Assembly (NCBI GenBank): GCA_046347625.1
Contig: JAXMFU010000004.1
Location: 186,001-250,000 of the forward strand
DNA: 64,000 nucleotides
Origin: CAIMUS01 sp046347625
Lineage (GTDB): Bacteria; Pseudomonadota; Gammaproteobacteria; Competibacterales; Competibacteraceae
Direction of reading: 5' to 3'
Shown: positions 22,801 to 31,800 of the stretch, in pieces
How the letters are laid out: each line of letters opens with the position of its first letter
How positions within the stretch are numbered: position 1 is the first letter of the stretch
Notes under the pieces: model-generated
Databases searched by the model: none
Told to the model about the DNA's origin: nothing
The model's input: only the letters and a program-made list of their open reading frames with translations
Translations under genes and position numbers: made by a program

Positions 22801-23799
22801 CCGCTCGGTCTGCGCCATGCGCAGCGGATCGTCGGGGCTGTTGGCCACGCCGTCGTTGCCCGGCGGCAGGAGGATCTTGGCCTTGAGATCCTGCACCGCA
22901 AGCACCGAGGTCGAGGGCGCGGCGTTGGCCACCATCAGCATCACGCTGAAATACTGGTTGAGGAAAGCGATGTCCCCCGGGATTACGATGACGCCGGGGA
23001 TAGGCTCGATATCCAGAGTTTTCCCCTGATACTGCGCCTCGAGAAAGGTTGGGTGGACGATGAGATTGGGGATCTTGGTCTGGGCCAGCTTAAGGGTGTC
23101 CGGAATGATCGTCGGCGCCCGGATCAGGGAGACATTGCTGAGGTCGGGCAGGGCCACTCGCTGCGGCTCGACATCGGCCGCGCCGAACACTCTCGGCAAC
23201 AGCACCGGGAAGTCGATCTGGATTTGCTCATCTTTGACGGCAAAGGCGGCCGTGAAGTTGTAGGCCTGGAAGTTGGAACGGTCGAAGACGATGCCCTTAT
23301 CCCTGATCTCCTGAGCCGTCAGCGGCTTGACGGTCACTGTGGTGATCAGCAGGCGTTCGAGGACTTCGATGGTGACTCGCTCCGGCTGGGCATAGAACAG
23401 GATGGTGTTGCCGCTCAGGACGCGGATGTTCTCCAGGCTGTACAGGCCGGCGCGGGGCAGGGGGGGTATCTCGAACTGACCGTTGACGGGGATTTCGTAT
23501 TCGAGCGGCTGGACCAGTCCCGGACCGACGAGGGTGGCTTTGACCACCGCATTGTCCGGCAAAGGAGGCTTCTGTCCCGGCGGTAGCGTAGGCGCTTGCA
23601 GATAGGTGCTGACGACGGTCGCCACGTCCTTGGGGGTCGGCTGATAGGCAGGCTCAACCTTAAGCCCAAGGCCATAGAGCAATATCTGCTCGCTGGCCAG
23701 AACCGGCGGTTCGGCCCGGAGGCTTACCGCCTGGAGCGCCAGTAAAATCAGCGCCAGCAGGCGGAGGAGGTTGTAACTGCAATAATATCTTGCGTCCAT
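10837..23799 (-). CDS. Giant secreted multi-repeat surface protein (4320 residues)
   Basis: A single uninterrupted frame starts with a signal peptide (hydrophobic core LLRLLALILLALQAVSLRA). Residues about 30-850 hold large beta-rich regions. About 950-2170 is a long run of carboxypeptidase-regulatory-like repeats (pattern G-x-V-x3-G-x-P-x2-G-A, then a T-D-x2-G-x-Y/F turn). About 2175-2830 holds SbsA-type and other Ig-like domains, with two EF-hand calcium loops near 2250-2295 (DKDGNGFISGEE and DSNDDQQLSPDE). About 2880-3500 carries more regulatory-like repeats. A C-terminal beta domain occurs twice, near 3537 and 4083. There is no LPXTG, autotransporter barrel or RTX tail. The likely role is adhesion or outer-surface architecture; secretion route and ligand are unknown. 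It lies downstream of the other surface genes in the same direction. The long antisense frames over it are GC-content shadows. Confidence 0.9.
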   Translation of the reverse strand: MDARYYCSYNLLRLLALILLALQAVSLRAEPPVLASEQILLYGLGLKVEPAYQPTPKDVATVVSTYLQAPTLPPGQKPPLPDNAVVKATLVGPGLVQPLEYEIPVNGQFEIPPLPRAGLYSLENIRVLSGNTILFYAQPERVTIEVLERLLITTVTVKPLTAQEIRDKGIVFDRSNFQAYNFTAAFAVKDEQIQIDFPVLLPRVFGAADVEPQRVALPDLSNVSLIRAPTIIPDTLKLAQTKIPNLIVHPTFLEAQYQGKTLDIEPIPGVIVIPGDIAFLNQYFSVMLMVANAAPSTSVLAVQDLKAKILLPPGNDGVANSPDDPLRMAQTERGESPRQQNVVGAGADHKLGTADDQPVIAAGQSGSAEFLIEGRREGSHNLELELEGTLTGLPVGPVSVRGRAAGTVLVRNPTFTLTFTHPDVVNEGEDYNLDITVTNTSESPANVVSLDLYPQHISGAVLVGTGHQEIDSIPPNDSATVSYHLKSLVTGGVYAATLDSDEKVAGRFLLKTAVGELGIPLSPDSLVLPPEAQFLPAALRKTVIALLGKTYAAATAPAGALPKDVTRFSKKMVWDRAVETAEAGLRKQLHEPLPDTLAHLWLDFAGGDYGRLAERYPDTNKRAAAEQDFIGFDELRRRSQRGDAFAAAVAAELRSSWITGAIDEAHRAFAEKVSFRPAHVSVALSANGAPLPYRLVLLDGNGNRLGEVDEASGKIGKAIPFSDLLNFRADDGVLQGQLALVAAPTGAGYTIRLERTPGTPAAPFDLSLVLPADSPSGLRQVVFKQLLGDATPLVAAEPGDPYAVQVEFAEASAGAPAPPTASAPIADPPPTVLGAVQQAKADTICCHGLCYRIGRIIAALFSEEVTPASAQDRFERGRIDHYAVDDNEVVSVALQPKGRIVFLALRDPVGLVERNLSVTKVEDRRGHKMTDGSQTIDRTVTNTQAGGEVSGRVLHADGTPVPFADTRLFTRLSSCGWAGISAKPAGADGRYHWDFVVTAVQKTLAIAPSSGENRPVIFNVARNGQRLEVNVVLLGRTLLQGHVYAENGFTPLKDAEIKVTSLTDYSLYGAKTDAAGYYAIDGVPVGGVVIEAVHPATQSQRTASVFLPQAGKTVEYDLTLLTEATRNSIATYGDLSGHVLEGDGSAPVANLPVIVYYLSNSQKDVICDRPDAESYCAVAAGATDAAGAFAFSRLPAGQLKVYTYDQSRLQEAKLLVQLPPDGQAQANVRLAGGVGVVHGVVLDASGQRVAGAEVGGGFSLSKTNAKGEFLLEDVPVDVMRKRRLIAVSEALGAMGSTEVDIRAAGDVVGATIVLNGTGKVKGTVRQADKTPVAGLDVYLWHKIWVGDEISGEPQVELGGTATTDSDGRYQIDKAPLGQDYTLSAFLPDFSDGNTTPVALVVNGQTAKADVVFRGKGRITGVLYDDDGQTPLQGRVALSAPRVVTAGPIGLGFTYTANLTIVDTDLSTGHFNFDGVFVGPASLAAVGPFSPHPVVATLTMPYDGAVVEKTLKLEPNGHVVGTVYRPDGVTPAGPGVKVTLRGYKIVCVGLICREVPEGIQEETVVTDENGHYELPLVHPGKFELKAELAAAAAPDHVQRYGFVRAAVQAGQTAEMPIRLLGMSEVRIEVYGSDGKTSVQSPKIKVRHRLVIPGTEELRDDGSFGMERSGTANEQGLITFGGGDALPEGEITVLAQDLDHGFAGRAWARLAQDGQTVTVKVYLYNAAGAVSGVIFRPDGQTPAPNAEVAVANAQGSLAYAVTDEQGHYQVDTIPLGAFRVDAFEAATGRRGYGQGAIDTAGQEVLLNITQTGMGFVKGKLLSLEDLTPLAGWPLELDQPDPGGRTDPLTHHVIHTIWKATSGIDGSFEFPAVSVGRFKLRTEKQPLGSGRLETRVSSEGQVVDLPLRVEVAKSPRGTLAGWVYRPDGNPAAAVPVEICLFVPFGCANQGATPTGENGDFVFPDLPLGRYGITIKAQGSAEVARGMAVLSFAGRTEYITLSLPGLGSIAGVVLRADGTTAGGAKITLQGYTQYADADGHFQFLKVPAGRFTLQAEDISPFGLKGMVSDILHPGQAISDLVVRLGPSARLEGRAVQGDGRPVPGVIVELARTDTPIRTVFYAESDANGHFAFAALPAPYRLTLQDPLGVGRATAEFQLIADKDLKDIILDQTLPGVSATQPPAGAGKAPLDSPIQIGFSEPVAPATVNQNTVQLVDDKGWKIDGKPIMGTGDTSATFQLRNPLQDGVRYTLRVSGGPPFRALDKDGNGFISGEEALRYYTLSRNFEQYDSNDDQQLSPDEYPGGVEDRVGHGMTGDFISAFTTVDLTPPTRVSVSPGPGSTGIAEDSVLRIQYSEPIDLAAFTGPAVSLTSAQGPVQGRLDWILGNTVAVFTPRAPLVANTTYQVALAAASDLSGNHSPQENYNFKTTDHTPPTVQNLVLSGEGKVTEGGQAKVTATVAAGYDIAFVDFYVNDQLLGTDRQPPFEFAFEATPDYGQAGAILHVAAVATDVAGNRGPPQQGQFTIVADAPPTVAILTPAPGASVATHQLVKLSVQATDDIALSAIAFQALGGQPPAAQRTPLPDGKITATKEYSFHVPVEAIPASTITLNASATDNRGQEGKAVPVVLTVVDTTPPTVTVPGYSSGDHVKPGQKLTVVVSGHDAGGIASLVLQVSGAISFSETRAVTPATTEAATAFQFVVPTTASALDTVELQAKAVDQAGNPGKEKILLAVADTIAPRIASVSADFTQPAPGQTLTVTVSATDDLAINRLDLTCGDFAYADQKQITPPSNSAQTIFQVPVPANATVGAPFTLQASALDTSDNSSPPFPLKLMVGAQLKLSLPESVSLLAGDTESVQAHLSAPAPAGGVTITLSSENPDIAKVTPLSLVIPAGMQDGAFEVEGWSGGLATIDAAIAGMTQTSMKASVDGGVVSGVVLNEAGTSVSGVQLNINGKTVKTDAQGQFLVKEVQEMQVTVQAYDPDSKLSAYTSGTLNWSNGYLRNLKLTLQPTGSISGVALGRDLKTVGAGVQVDLFKPNHGGSDMPLQTAWTQDAAGHFKFLAVPLGVYELETADGAGNRGRTAVRLDKGGDTVQTVVSYLGRGSVTGTVVDAQGQAVTNAKIWLTATSLFDTDRREQPVTADGRFRFDNVFVGQIGVSAKDQNTQLGASAGGKLVKNEQTLELTLKLGKWGAIEGTVYRADGVTTVADALVQVGPVITTTNADGFYRLELLPLGKQGVQVQDRAGRGLRKTEINLDQHGATKPLNIPLLGQGTVIVQVNDANGQPAPGALLELTDVFVDAAFGPPLAAKTDAQGQATIERVNEGPFTVTAHTGDLGATGSAVLATAEMSLTLALAPTGTLTGTVFDPEGMPLKGVQLYLRMPSGKVIRTAVTGEDGLFHFTALPLLDYELDGYYQGLKRAKATALKLTQPNQTLTQNLTLVGLGVVTGQATAPTGYDASSLAVTLQSQHPDFARTLSGRTDAAGYYLIENVPAGAFTVSTGDVAKQLYGESTGQVTMHGQTVTADIALTANVVTLPTTLYEGNGFDYAVQKDGALVGGKAYFWSPQYGGGFKGGAALELVAGGQTYAFDGGPVATQEDFGRELVVRQNDLAGLNVTRKVYVPQEGYFVRYLEVLTNPGDEPVTVGVRIVNRYSLWGVDNFAVVTSSDGDDQLTVNRDLWATFDDKYNVDPFQSGSAMAASALIWAGTATSLLPDQLDLSIPTSISAPASMTIGWQTVTVPPGKSIALMHFVVLQISRAAAQASAERLAQLPPEALSGLSPTEIAQVGNFVIPEDGGSALSPLPRLGGEISGKVLAGDGATLCKDMRIYVDFKSDNIFFGRTYSVLLPNSTGYFDLKYDPVGYSNRPIIPVDSYTLKARYETWYPRYASSPPVAGAFPPGQTQVEQNVIFSNAGILQGVVRYASGIAVADVYLGIYPSGGGTGFIDQAKNHTDGAYRFIIVPEGHYTLSGRKQRPQGDIEIRPAPVDITAGQTTTLDVYLPIGAVSGQVVTASGQAVVNTRVELSGWYNFTSSTSTNESGHYTFTNLYGGRYLLEVKDPETGKYFQRTVTVTPDQTLTVDVRLPTFVNLPADYTDGGGFHWRIENNGTIGGENLAYHSDGGLDLSTGRYIYPFHKRWLLGFADASEPGLIIGPVWSVGNIYVSRKVFVPPNDAFIRFLDSFENLSDSDATIQVELRNDLGSAGATEIVQTSSGDRTFDLNDRYIITDDADGTGSPTMLHVFGGQNAKITPSSACSPCNYYGGWLRYSFTLTIPANKRVILLHFAAQSANRAAAVTKADQLYRLEGSALQGINQDEKEDIVNFVTLP

Positions 23800-23980
23800 C
23801 GCTTGTTGCCTCGGCCTTAAAGAACCCTCACGTCATCGCTACCGCCGCCCCATGTTGGGGTTCGTACCTCACCCCAACGGTCATACCGATCCAGTACGGC
23901 GCCCCCATGGATGAAAATTCGCTCGGTGCGGAGCCAGCGGTGATTTTCACGGCAGCCTACGGTCCTATCTGAGGGATCGT

Positions 23981-24313
23981 TTAGAGAAGTATCAGATAGG
24001 TCATTTCTCCATCCGTCTCCAGTCGCTCGATATCGCTGGCCTTGGTGCGCAAAATCAGTTCGATTTGCCGGACCGAGCAATTTCCGCGTCGAATCCAGAC
24101 TACCTTGGGCGGATGCCCGTACAAAAGGCTCCTCTCGTGAAAATCGGAATCCTTGCTGACCAGAACATAACCGTGAGTTTTGGCGTATTCCCAAATCACG
24201 GAATCGGGTTTACTGCCCAAGCCCAGGCGGTCCACATGAGCCGATTCTGGAAACAGATCGGAGAGCGCCGTCACCAGATGGGGTGACAGGTTTTCGTCGA
24301 ACAGTAGTTTCAT
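23981..24313 (-). CDS. DUF5615 PIN-like toxin
   Basis: A 110-residue protein beginning MKLLFDENLSPHL, with SKDSDFHER in the middle. These are the conserved acidic positions of the DUF5615 PIN-like family, presumed Mg-dependent ribonucleases. The start overlaps the stop of the DUF433 gene by four bases (ATGA), the usual arrangement with the antitoxin first. Length and pairing are typical. The pair sits between two large surface-protein genes, so it may help keep the locus in the genome; that is inference. Confidence 0.88.
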   Translation of the reverse strand: MKLLFDENLSPHLVTALSDLFPESAHVDRLGLGSKPDSVIWEYAKTHGYVLVSKDSDFHERSLLYGHPPKVVWIRRGNCSVRQIELILRTKASDIERLETDGEMTYLILL

Positions 24314-24534
24314 GCGTTGACGATCAGTTGGCGCCGCTCCCGATCTGCGGCATAGCTCAGGCAGGCCTGAATATCTTCCATTGTCAGATAATCGAATTCC
24401 TCGAGAATCTCTGCCGGCGTCATGCCGGATGCCAGATACTCCAGCACGTCGTACACCGTGATCCGCAGTCCGCGGATACAGGGCTTGCCGCCCCGCTTGT
24501 CCGGCTCGATGGTGATGATGTCTCGGTAATTCAT
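24310..24534 (-). CDS. DUF433 antitoxin
   Basis: A 74-residue protein, MNYRDIITIEPDKRGGKPCIRG onward, with GLRITVYDVLEYLASGMTPAEILEEF, the winged-helix DNA-binding core of the DUF433 family. This family is the usual partner of DUF5615 toxins. The ATG at 24534 is preferred over the one two codons earlier (24540) because GAGGAA lies six bases upstream of it and abuts the earlier one. It probably neutralises the downstream toxin and represses the operon. Confidence 0.88.
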   Translation of the reverse strand: MNYRDIITIEPDKRGGKPCIRGLRITVYDVLEYLASGMTPAEILEEFDYLTMEDIQACLSYAADRERRQLIVNA

Positions 24535-24658
24535 AGTCATTTCCTCGTTTTCAGTCCTAATCGTAAGTTGGGGTGACGCAGGAACCCTAACGTCATCCCG
24601 CCCGTTGCACCTGCGCGGGCTCACACTATTGATCCCCGACATCATATTCAACCCACAA

Positions 24659-25846
24659 TTACTTCGCTTTCACTCGAAACTCAATTTGCATCTCATCCTG
24701 CGCACACTTGGTATCTTCTACCTTAAATGCGACACTATATTCACCCTCTTGTCCCTGTACCGGCGACCAAACGAATATGTGCTGCTGTACGTCAAACGTG
24801 GCGCCTTGGGGCAGATTGCTAGCACTATATACCAATTTGTCCCCATCAGCATCGGTCGCATGAATTGAAATGCTGTAATCATCACCGACCAAAATTTCTT
24901 GAACTGACACATGATCAAAAACAGGTGGTGTATTGCTCTCCGCGATAACAGTGTGTTCTGCAGGCGGCAATTCCGATAAATTAAACTTTATAATGGCAAC
25001 TCCATCCGAAAGCCCTCGTAATATGTACACTTCGCCATCCTGTCCAATAACTGGTAATCTGCTCTGTTCCAACCTTTCTTTCATAAAACCAACACTAATA
25101 CGTGGTTGGTTATTGTCTCCGAGAATCCAAAGCTCGGAGTCGGTATATACATACAGATCATTTCCAAGTCTTTTGAAGTCTCCTTGTATGCCACCGTGAT
25201 TAATAAAAGCATAACATCTGTCTGGAAAGCGCATAACGTTATGCAATGAGCCTAATTTATCATAGTAGTTGTAATCATATTTTCCCAATTCCAAAGGACG
25301 CTCTTGCGATGACAAAATAACATTTAACTGATTATCCAATACTATATATTTCCGTGGGCCATTCTTCTGTTCTTGCGAAATCAGAATTCTATCTCCACCA
25401 AGAGTTGATTCTAACACTCCAAAGAGAGTATCCGAAGCTGCAAGCTGCTGACCTGAATATGAATAGATTTTTACCCCTTTGTAACTGGTGGTGATCAGGC
25501 GATTTTGGGTCAATATTAAAAAATCATGCGGAAACAAAAAAGCCTCTTCTTGATCTTCAGGTTGGATCACATGTATTAGCTCTCCATCCGGAGAAAATAT
25601 TTGGATTCGCCCGAAGATAAAATCGCCCAGAATCACATTGCCTAAATAGTCAACTTTAAACCAAGGATATTGATCATAGGCTGGATTATCACCCCAACCG
25701 ATACCAATTTGCCCGTTCTGACTGCCCTCTTCAAGCACCAGTACTGACATGTATGCACCAGCATAAACAAGAGAAGAAAACCAAAACAAGATGCTCATCC
25801 ATAAGAAAGCACAACCAATGTCCCCTTTAAGGTTTTTTCTTACCAT
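24659..25846 (-). CDS. Secreted propeller-like protein with C-terminal Ig-like domain
   Basis: 395 residues from the ATG at 25846, chosen because GAGGGAGA precedes it and it overlaps the stop codon of the 3059-residue gene (ATGGTAA). A hydrophobic segment (IGCAFLWMSILFWFSSLVYAGA) acts as signal peptide or anchor. The middle contains repeated blades such as GNVILGDFIFGRIQIFSPDG and RNLVVYTDSELW-like strands, resembling an NHL/six-bladed propeller. The last 85 residues form a putative Ig domain (DADGDKLVYSASNLPQGATF). The sequence is AT-rich, like the 3' end of the gene before it, so the two probably arrived together. Function is unknown; the coupling suggests it works with the wall protein. 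Confidence 0.75.
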   Translation of the reverse strand: MVRKNLKGDIGCAFLWMSILFWFSSLVYAGAYMSVLVLEEGSQNGQIGIGWGDNPAYDQYPWFKVDYLGNVILGDFIFGRIQIFSPDGELIHVIQPEDQEEAFLFPHDFLILTQNRLITTSYKGVKIYSYSGQQLAASDTLFGVLESTLGGDRILISQEQKNGPRKYIVLDNQLNVILSSQERPLELGKYDYNYYDKLGSLHNVMRFPDRCYAFINHGGIQGDFKRLGNDLYVYTDSELWILGDNNQPRISVGFMKERLEQSRLPVIGQDGEVYILRGLSDGVAIIKFNLSELPPAEHTVIAESNTPPVFDHVSVQEILVGDDYSISIHATDADGDKLVYSASNLPQGATFDVQQHIFVWSPVQGQEGEYSVAFKVEDTKCAQDEMQIEFRVKAK

Positions 25847-28800
25847 AAGATCTCCCTCAATAGAGATAAAGCTCTCCATCCATTACCAGGTATGCTAGCA
25901 TTATATATAATAACTTTTCGACCAAATTTCTTTTTTCCATTGCCATCAAAATATGGCCCACCATAAGCATGTATGAGATCGATGTCATTCTTTCCCACGT
26001 CCCTCATATCGCTGTAAGCCGTCGCGACATGACTTCCCGGCTTTTTAATAGCCCATTGATTCATAGAATCAGATTTCAGTTGGTTTTGCGAAAAAACCAG
26101 TAAATCACCCCTGTGGGCCGTCTTCCATCCCATCTCATTCCACTCCTCAAGATTCTGCTGCCTAAACGTAGGCTTTTCAGGTACAGAAAAACCACTGTCT
26201 TTACTAGCTGTTTTAAACTCCAATATGTATTCCGAATTCGCCTCTTCCCCCTGACTATCTTTGTAACCTGGCTTTACATCAAAATAATACATTGAATCTT
26301 TTGTCAGTGGCTTTGATGGGCGAAACACTGCAGCAGCGAGTACTTGATCGTAAGTAACTGTTCCTGCTATTTCTTCATTATTTGGACTATACAACGAAAT
26401 TTTCCCCTTAAGAGTCTCTTGATTCACCGGTTCTGAGAATTGAACAGTAATTACCGTTTTTGGCGCAACATTCGTGTCCATATATCCTGGATAGGTATAA
26501 ACGATTGTGGGAGGAATCCCCTTCTGTTCTGGGGGAGTTAGTAGAACCAATGTATATCCCTTCTCGGCTACTGGAAAATAAATCAATTGCTCTATTTTCG
26601 GTATCAATGGGTATCCCGCAACATTCTGGCATCTTTGAGCATGCGTTGACATATCCAGTCGATAGGTTAAACAATGCAGGATATTTGCGGGAACCAACGA
26701 ATTCCAATCGGGATATTCTTGCTCTAACCAATTGCCGAAAAGTTCCGGCTTATTTCGAGGATTAATATATTTCGCAATCGTGGAAAATACCTTCGCATAG
26801 AACTCGGAGATGTTGACAAAGTTCGAGCAATCGATGCCCGCCCAGTATCTTGGATCGTTCTGAGGGCGTGAACAGGGCGAAAGGTCATCGGGCCATTTGG
26901 CTTTACAGATACAAATCTCGGGGTCGGAAAACAACCCGGGATACATAAAGTAACCACTGTATCCCCTGTAATCTGGATCAACTTCATTGATCCGAGGGGG
27001 TTCTTCTGACGTTACGGACTTATCAAAATTGAAGCGAGATTCTTCAAGCCTACCCGCCTTAATTTGTCTGGGATTTATATTTCTCAGTTTTTCTATTAGC
27101 TTATTACTTAGTGACCTACTTCCATTACTGTATGCAACTCCACTTCTTCCATCATCAAGATCTGCCCTTAGTTGTACAGCCTCACACTCGGGTGTTGAGC
27201 AAGGCCCAACAATAGGTGGATCTGCGGGAATTTTCATGCGAAAGTCTTTGTACTTATTATATAGAAACGGACGTGAAAACCACGCCTTTTTGGCATTTTG
27301 TGGCTTAACGTTATCAACATAACTCTCCATAGCTTCAATCTTCGCTTCAATATAGATCCATACGATGTTTTTGTAGACCTCGTAAAGCCCTGCGTTCTTT
27401 GGCTCACATGAATCACGCTCACCTGAGGTACTATCGATAACTATTTTCTGTCCAAAACAGCGATGATCGGGTTCGTATTTCCCGATCTCATCACGAATAA
27501 GTATGTATTGGTCGACAATACTGTCTGGATCAAATGTATTGTCGTTTTCATTCATATAAAGTAGTGGATTAGCTACCCATCGCTGATTCTCCAGGTTATA
27601 ATCTTTTTTCAATTTTTGTTGTATGTCGCTCGCAAAATTGACATCAAAATTAAAGAACTTTTTAAAGAAATGTACAGCCTGCTTTGTTTTTTCACCATAA
27701 TTACCATTTTCCATTATTGCTCCTTTTAATTGCTGCATCCATTGATCCATTGCCGCACTATTGCGTGGCACCACTTGGTTAAGCATCTCCTGAAGGAAAT
27801 CAACCATTTGGTTTTCGGGCCGCGCATGGCTGCGGGCTTTGGCATTTCCCGCAGCGTAAGGACTCGTATCATCGGAGAAGGGGGTGTGAACTTGAACAGG
27901 CTCAGTAATGCCTCTATATTCTCGATCTTGTTTTGGAGGATCAGCGGCAATAAAGACGGCCTTTCCATCCAGTACTTCTTGCAGATTGGTAATACTGTTG
28001 TTTCTTATGCGAAATTGTCCATCCCGCGTTTGGGTTCTGCCATTGGCATCGGTCCAAGTGAATATTAGTTTGATTTCTCCCTGAGCGGGTGTGAGTGTAT
28101 GGGCATCCAGATGAAATTCCGCCACCCCCTTGTCGCTCAGTTGAGCGAAATTTTCCCCGCGCTGGACGCCAAATACCTCGATGCCTGGCGGGGGTGCAGC
28201 CACTGTTACCTGTACAGTGCCGCTGGCCGGAGCGCCATCGGCATTGTCTGCTCTCACTCTGACGGTTTTGATTCCGAGATCCGGGTAATAGTCCATGGGA
28301 TTGAGTTTGACATCCGGAAATTCAGGGTCATAATCCTCGATATACAGTCTGGGTTGCTTAGCAGTGATGATAGCAAGTCCCTGACCTTCACCAACGCCCG
28401 CATAGATCAAACCACGCTCCGCATCAAAGCGAAAGCCGTTTAGCACTGCCGGACTGCTGGTGTCAGGTAGCTTCAGGGGGAAACGTCCAATGACACGATC
28501 ATCCCATCCGTCAGAGTCCAGATCCTGTGCGGGCATGAACGGTTTGCTGATATCTATAACCAGAAACCCTTTTTCCGTCTGCTGCGATCCGATATTAGAT
28601 GCACTGACATAGGCAATTCGTGTCTCCGGATCGATTTGGATATGGTTAGTCACAACGCCGCTTGGGGTCTTAATGAACCCGATTCTGGTCGGATTGGTTC
28701 CGTCTTGTGGAATGTCGACAATGGCAACTCCCCCGTCTCCGCCCGTGACGAAAGCGAGATCGTAAAGTTTGGTGCCGCCGGAGTCGACGATCGGAAAATC

Positions 28801-31800
28801 GGTGACTGCGGCGAGCCGGTTCGGCGAATTCGGTAACCGAGCCATACCGGTCGGTTCCCCGACGAGATCGGGCCGGAATATTTCCAGCGAGCGAATGATG
28901 CCACTACGGTAGTCAAAGGCAATTGCCACAACCTTGGCGCGCACGATCGCAATATCCCTGTAATACAAATGGCTATTCAATCCCAGTTTTTCGTTTCGAG
29001 CAGGGTCGTTCGATCCGGCCGGCCTATCTACCGTATTGATTCCCGGCAGGTTGTATCCCAAGTCGACGAGTTCGAGTCCGATATCAAGGTTGGCGACATA
29101 GGCGCCGGCCGTGGCGAAATGAGTTTCGCCGTCATGATCGATATCCATGGCCGAGGCCACGTCGAGTCCGCGGAGTAATCCCATCCCGGCGGGGGCCTCC
29201 TCATGGCGCGGCAAGCCATAACCGACTCCGTTGTCATTGAGCATCCGAAACGAAATCCACCTGGGTGTCGCTGGGTCGGTGATATCCACGCCCCATAGGT
29301 AACCGTCTTTAGTACGATCCGCTAATATCAGGGCGAGATCCCCGCAACCGCCGAATTCGGCGGTGCGAACAAGACAAGGTGGACAGTGGCGAACACGCCA
29401 AGCCTTGAAGTCGGCTGAAAGAGAGCCGGATCCGGTGCAAAATCGGATAGCTGGATCAACCGTGCGGAAATAGAGCTTGCGGTCCGACCAGCCAATCACC
29501 GGTTTCCGCGTTTGCACAAAGAAGTCATGCAGAAATACTATTTTCGTCAACGCATACCGACTATCGATATCGGACGCACCCAATAATTTCGGACGAGAGG
29601 GGTCGGAGGCATCTATGATATAGAGCTGATAACCCCGACCCGTTTCCGACTTAACTGCCACCAATTTTGTTTTAAAAAGACCTGTCGCCGTCTCATCCGG
29701 CTTGCGCGTCGTGAAGTCGATGTTGGCGAACGGCGGCATGTCTACCCAGTAGTTTCCGGTACTCGGAAAGATGATCTCCGGTTTGAAGGTCGAGAACACC
29801 AAAGGGGCGCCGGCAAAGGTATGTCCGCCGTTGTCTTTGATTTTGCCCAGGTTCAGCTGATAGCGCCGATCTAACGGTAGAGGTCGGCTAGGTGTGAACT
29901 CGAGGAGTTTGCCGTCCTCAAGGAGTTTGACCGTGCCGGTTATAGTCTCCTGCCCGCCGTCGAGGGCGGTCAGGGATACCGGTGCAGAATCGCCCGATGG
30001 TAAATTGACCTTTTCAGAGAAACGCACGCGTATCGATCTGGCGCCGATGCCAAGTTCGTGGTGGGCATTTCCAACGCTGGTCGCATTCGGTGGGGTTTTG
30101 TCCGAGCTATCCCATAGAGTAACGCTCGCCACGGTATTCGGGGCTGCGGGATCTAACTGGACCTGCTCCACAAGCTGACCGTTCTGATCACCGTAAATCG
30201 AGACTCTGAGCGGGCGGTCCGGCGGCGCAGGTAGACAATCCTGCCTATAACCGGCAGAGGTGGCTACTTCATAACTTACCCAATCCGAGGGATAGATCCG
30301 TTCATAATTCATTGACCGAACATATTCCACTACATAGAAGTATTTCTGAGGGATCAAAGGCGCAAGAATGTTCAGCAAGACCTGCTCCATGCCCTTAGCC
30401 ATGTCCGGATGTTCGTTGAGAAACATGGCATAGCGCCCAAGCTTTTGCTTTGTCCCCGGGCAGGGTGGCGATGACGTTCTCAGGTGTCCATTTATGACTT
30501 TGGCAGTGTCAACAATCGTCAGCGCTGGCTGGTTGAAAGCCTGTACGGCGAGCGCCAGGATTCCCTTAGCATTGTCAGACGTCCCGGCCGGTAGAGGAAC
30601 CGCAACATCGAGATTGATTTGGGGTTCGACACTGGCGTTGAGCTCGAACCCGGCGACGAAGGGAAACCGCGGATCAGGTGCCACACCGAAATCCGCCTCC
30701 GTGAGGGATTGAAGCCGGATAACTGCCCCCTGTGGAAAAGCGCCTGCCGGCACCTGCAACTTAACGCCATTGTCAGCCTCGACCTCGCCTCCCGCAGGCC
30801 CTACCACCACACTGCCGTCCAGATTGTGGAAGGCGCCGACCGGCACCACGGTTTCATTGCCGGCGGTATCCTGGATCACGATGACCACTTCGTCCGCCAG
30901 CCCGGCTTGGACCTTGGCGCTGAAGCTGCCGTCCGACAGGACTGGCGCCTCTTCCGAAAGGTTCTGCGTGCGGTTGAGCACGGTCACCTTGTCGTGGGGC
31001 CCCGCAGTCCCCTGGGTGGCGGTGACCGTGGTTTTGCCATCCTCAGCCGGGATAGTGGCGCTGATCTTACCGGCCGGTGGCGGCGGCGGTGGGAGCGTGT
31101 CCAGGCTGGTGAAATGCAGGGAGTATTCCGCCGCCAAGGATTGGCCGGCGCGATCCTTGATGCCGGGTTTGAGCGTCAGGCTGTACGCGGTATTGGGCGC
31201 AAGCAGTTGCTTGGGGCGGAAGGTCACCGTGGTGTCGCCACTGCCGAGATGGAGGGTGCCGTCGACGGCGCCACCGGGACCGGCGAGTTGCACGTTATCG
31301 GCGTTGACCGTGGCCGGATCCAGGGCTTCGGAGAATTGCGCCAGCAAGCCGGTCGTCAGGCCGACGTTCTTCGCTCCCTCCTCCGGATTGGTCATGACGA
31401 TCTGCGGCTGCTGGGTTAGCAGCGGAATGCCAAGGTCGACCACCCCCCCGGCTTGAAAAATTTCGGCCTGGGCCGTACCGGTGTTGCCAGTTTCCGGGTC
31501 CAGTACCGTTAAAGTGAACGGTCCGACCGGGCCGACGCTCAGGTAACGGCCCTCGGTTCGCGACAGGGCGGCCAGCCCCAAAGCCGCATTCTCCACCAGT
31601 GCGCCGGCCAGAGGACCGCCGGCCGGATCGAGCACCCGGCCCGCCGCGAAACCGATGGGGAGATCGGTCTTGACGAACAGATACCGCCCTTCGTCCCGCA
31701 GCCCTTCGATGCGGAGATCGCTGCGGCCGGGTGGCTGCGTTTCCGACACCAGTTGCTGCCCTTCGATGCGTCCCAACCCGACCAGTAGCCGGCGGGTCGT

